Source: Nitrospira sp. (GTDB taxonomy: Bacteria; Nitrospirota; Nitrospiria; Nitrospirales; Nitrospiraceae). From it: a stretch of 38,263 nt of DNA. The notes below the pieces were generated by a model. It was not told where the DNA came from and ran no database searches. It was given only the letters and a program-made list of their open reading frames with translations. Below, one piece after another: positions 35,800 through 38,263 of this stretch (its first letter is position 1; each line of letters opens with the position of its first letter). The position numbers and the translations under genes are program-made. The stretch is from NCBI GenBank assembly GCA_025360665.1, contig JANYBU010000359.1, forward strand, positions 1 to 38,263, read 5' to 3'.

Positions 35800-36260
35800 A
35801 ATCCACTCTGCTTTTCTCAGCTGCTGAATAATCAGGCTGCAGTCACACCTCTCCCTCCCCCAGCTTAGTAAGCAATCAACAGGCCTCGTGGATGAGATGA
35901 GGTGGGAGCTTCTTCTACCAGGGAATAGCAGAAAGTACGACTTCCCAGACTCTCTCCCAGTCTACGCCCCTGTCGCCTTCTTCCCCAGTTGAAGCCCCTG
36001 TGTTGTTGCGGAACGCCTCGATCTGTTCACGCCGACTTATGTCAGCCTATCTTTAGCAAGGAAGGGTGGAGACAGAGGGAACAGATGGCATGGTCTTTCG
36101 ATTGAAGTTCTTCGCGGTGAGGGAAACTGTGGTTGGTCGTTGGATTGGATTACAGAACGGAGGCGGCACTCTTGAACAACTATTCTCGCCCCCCTGAAAC
36201 GAAAGAACGAACGCCGAGAGACGCTTCACGAACGACGGACGAAGAGGACGAACGTATTAA

Positions 36261-36288
36261 CCGATCCCGCTAATTCAAGCGGGATCGG
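36261..36288. terminator. perfect hairpin containing the stop codon of the adjacent gene
   Basis: ccgatcccgc-taattcaa-gcgggatcgg. Confidence 0.55.
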
Positions 36289-36506
36289 CCTGAACCGGCA
36301 AACATCTGTTCAGCTTCTTGCCGCGCTTCCTGGTGTTGGCGGTGGGCCAGAATCACCTGATCGACCCTCTCACCGCACGTCACACAGTGCCCTTCTACCG
36401 TCCCAGTGTCAGTAGAGAGCGACACCATTAACCCGCCGCATCGATGGCAGCAATCGAGCGCCCGCTTCTTGCCTTGATTCGTTTTTGTCGTCACTGTTCC
36501 TATCAT
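36270..36506 (-). CDS. small CxxC...CxxC zinc-ribbon-like protein
   Basis: ALDCCHRCGGLMVSLSTDTGTVEGHCVTCGERVDQVILAHRQ. Confidence 0.7.
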   Translation of the reverse strand: MIGTVTTKTNQGKKRALDCCHRCGGLMVSLSTDTGTVEGHCVTCGERVDQVILAHRQHQEARQEAEQMFAGSGRSRLN

Positions 36507-36948
36507 ACATTTCTCCTTCTTTAACTATATTGGAGGCAGCCGCCGTGACAAGGATTCATTCCTTTTTACATTCAGGATGATGCGCTGCATTACATCCCTG
36601 AAACCCAGCGTCCCCTGCTCTTCGAGACAATAGGCGACACTGCAGGTTAATAGTGATGATTCGGCTTAAGTCAACCGGCGTCGCGACACAAGTACGACAT
36701 AGCACGGAATCCGGTTGATGTTGCCCTCCCATCACTATAGCCATTTACCGCAGCCTGCATCCTTAGAAATGTGGCGCGTTGCCCCTTCTGAATTTTCTTC
36801 GTGCGCAACGGCTGTGCAGGCTGATATATTTTCTTGATTCCTTCGGCGATATACAGAAGGTTCTCTGCTCTCCAACGGCGCTATCCTGGCTCGCCATATG
36901 CAATTACTAAATGATAAGCTTGCATTATTCATAAATGATCTAGCGGGC

Positions 36949-37025
36949 TGCGAAAAACTATTCTGTTGGCACGCGAGAACTTCGATGGTTCGCATCGTGT
37001 GCCACAATAGGAGAACAACCTCGCG
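36949..37025. repeat. interspersed repeat family 3, copy B
   Basis: ggctgcgaaaaactattctgttggcacgcgagaacttcgatggttcgcatcgtgtgccacaataggagaacaacc, aligns with 28962-29036. Confidence 0.6.
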
Positions 37026-37026
37026 G

Positions 37027-37236
37027 GATGCTCAAAAAGGCTGTCCAGCAAGGCCGCAGCGAGTGAAGGGCCGAGGAGGTACAGACCGCACTTCGTGTGG
37101 GCCGTTCGCCCTTACAATGGATCTTGGCGAACGGAAAAGCCCCTCCAGCGCTTCCGACCTCCGAGCTTCTCATTTGGTACGTTGAGGGTCTGAACGATGC
37201 GAGAACGACGCTGGCGGACTTTTTCAGCATCCTGCT
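37027..37236. repeat. interspersed repeat family 2, copy C, with about 95-bp internal insertion
   Basis: gatgctcaaaaaggctgtccagcaaggccgcagcgagtgaagggccgagg ... ggtacgttgagggtctgaacgatgcgagaacgacgctggcggactttttcagcatcctgct; insert about 37077-37175. Confidence 0.85.
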
Positions 37237-37305
37237 AGGCTCACAGAGGGTGATCGAAACAGAGCAGGAAGGCAGCATGCTGTCTCACGAAGAAAGGGAA
37301 CGTCT

Positions 37306-38151
37306 ATGACTGTACGGTCAGGAGGCACGGTCGGGGATTTCATGCACCGATACTTGGAAGTCGTCCCACCCGAGACCACGATCGTGGAGGCCGCCGGGCG
37401 TATGCGGGAGAAAAGCCTTGGTTCCCTGTTAGTAGAGTCGACCGATGCAGAGGGTCGCATGTCCCGCAAGTCGGGGATCGTGACTGAGACGGACCTGATT
37501 CGGAAGGTGCTCGCCAAAGGAATTGATCCTTCTCTTACCATGGTGGACCAGATCATGACCAGTCCGCTGCTGACGATCACGGCGGATCGCCCGATGCTGG
37601 ATGCGAGTCATCTCATGGAAACGAACCATGTCCGCTATCTCTGCGTCTCGGACAAGGAAGAAATCGTCGGGATCGTTTCGATGCGAGATCTCGCGCGCTA
37701 TTTTGTCGATTCAGAAGGGGGCCCCATTCGTGACCTCGACAACGTATACCGGCCCCTCAGTGTACTCATGCACACGACGATGGTGACCATTGCGAGTGAG
37801 CGGACGGTGCTGGAGGCGGCGCAGACGATGGCTGAAAAGCAGATCGGCTCGCTCCTCGTGCTTGAGGCCGGCGAAATGGTTGGAATCGTGACCGAGACCG
37901 ATGTGGCAAGGAAAGGGATTGCGTCCCAGCTCCCTGCGAACAGCACCCTCGTCGGGGCCATGATGAATTATCCCCTGATTCACATTGACATCAACCGCAC
38001 CGTTCGCGACGCCAGCAGGCTCATGGCCGAGGAACGGATTCGCCACCTCGCAGTCACGGAAGACAACAAGGTTGTGGGCCTCTTGTCTGTGCGGGACCTG
38101 GTGAAGATGGTGTCCGTGAGAGACAAGCCCCGGTTCCTTCGCAATACATAA
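37306..38151 (+). CDS. protein with four CBS domains (two CBS pairs)
   Basis: VGDFMHRYLEVVPPETTIVEAAGRMREKSLGSLLV...MTSPLLTITADRPMLDASHLM...VRYLCVSDKEEIVGIVSMRDLARYF...IRHLAVTEDNKVVGLLSVRDLVKMV. Confidence 0.94.
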   Translation: MTVRSGGTVGDFMHRYLEVVPPETTIVEAAGRMREKSLGSLLVESTDAEGRMSRKSGIVTETDLIRKVLAKGIDPSLTMVDQIMTSPLLTITADRPMLDASHLMETNHVRYLCVSDKEEIVGIVSMRDLARYFVDSEGGPIRDLDNVYRPLSVLMHTTMVTIASERTVLEAAQTMAEKQIGSLLVLEAGEMVGIVTETDVARKGIASQLPANSTLVGAMMNYPLIHIDINRTVRDASRLMAEERIRHLAVTEDNKVVGLLSVRDLVKMVSVRDKPRFLRNT

Positions 38152-38263
38152 CGCCACGCCTCTCCCTCACCGCCGCAATGGTGTTGGTCGAAAGCCTTCT
38201 TCCAAGGTGAACCGATGAGAGACCCCGACTCAATGGGTTTCCTCGATTCCGTGATCGCCCTTC

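Overview
A 38.3 kb, gene-dense, GC-rich bacterial chromosomal window. Gene content and interspersed repeats suggest a Nitrospira-like organism (inference only; I ran no database search). Most of it is housekeeping and stress genes: Usp, dnaJ, BON, CBS, Slp, Pal, dodecin, MlaC, PolX, Mrp, an archaeal-type MAT, RtcB plus archease, a frameshifted RtcA, a stand-alone LigD phosphoesterase domain and an adenosine-specific kinase. The most interesting region is about 12.7-16.4 kb. It looks like an integrase-less integron cassette array (CALIN-like): attC-like sites sit at the 3' end of each minus-strand gene. The cargo looks defence-related: a Shedu/DUF4263-like nuclease, an Abi-C-like protein, a DUF4160/DUF2442 pair and one unknown protein. 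Other notable items: a HAD-phosphatase/HerA-like ATPase fusion, three interspersed repeat families (one copy with a nested insertion, several supplying a neighbouring gene's stop codon), four 3'-end gene relics (DUF1614, Hsp33, DegP/HtrA, CBS) and two single-base frameshifts (phosphoribosyltransferase, rtcA). No tRNA, rRNA, CRISPR array, integrase or transposase was seen.
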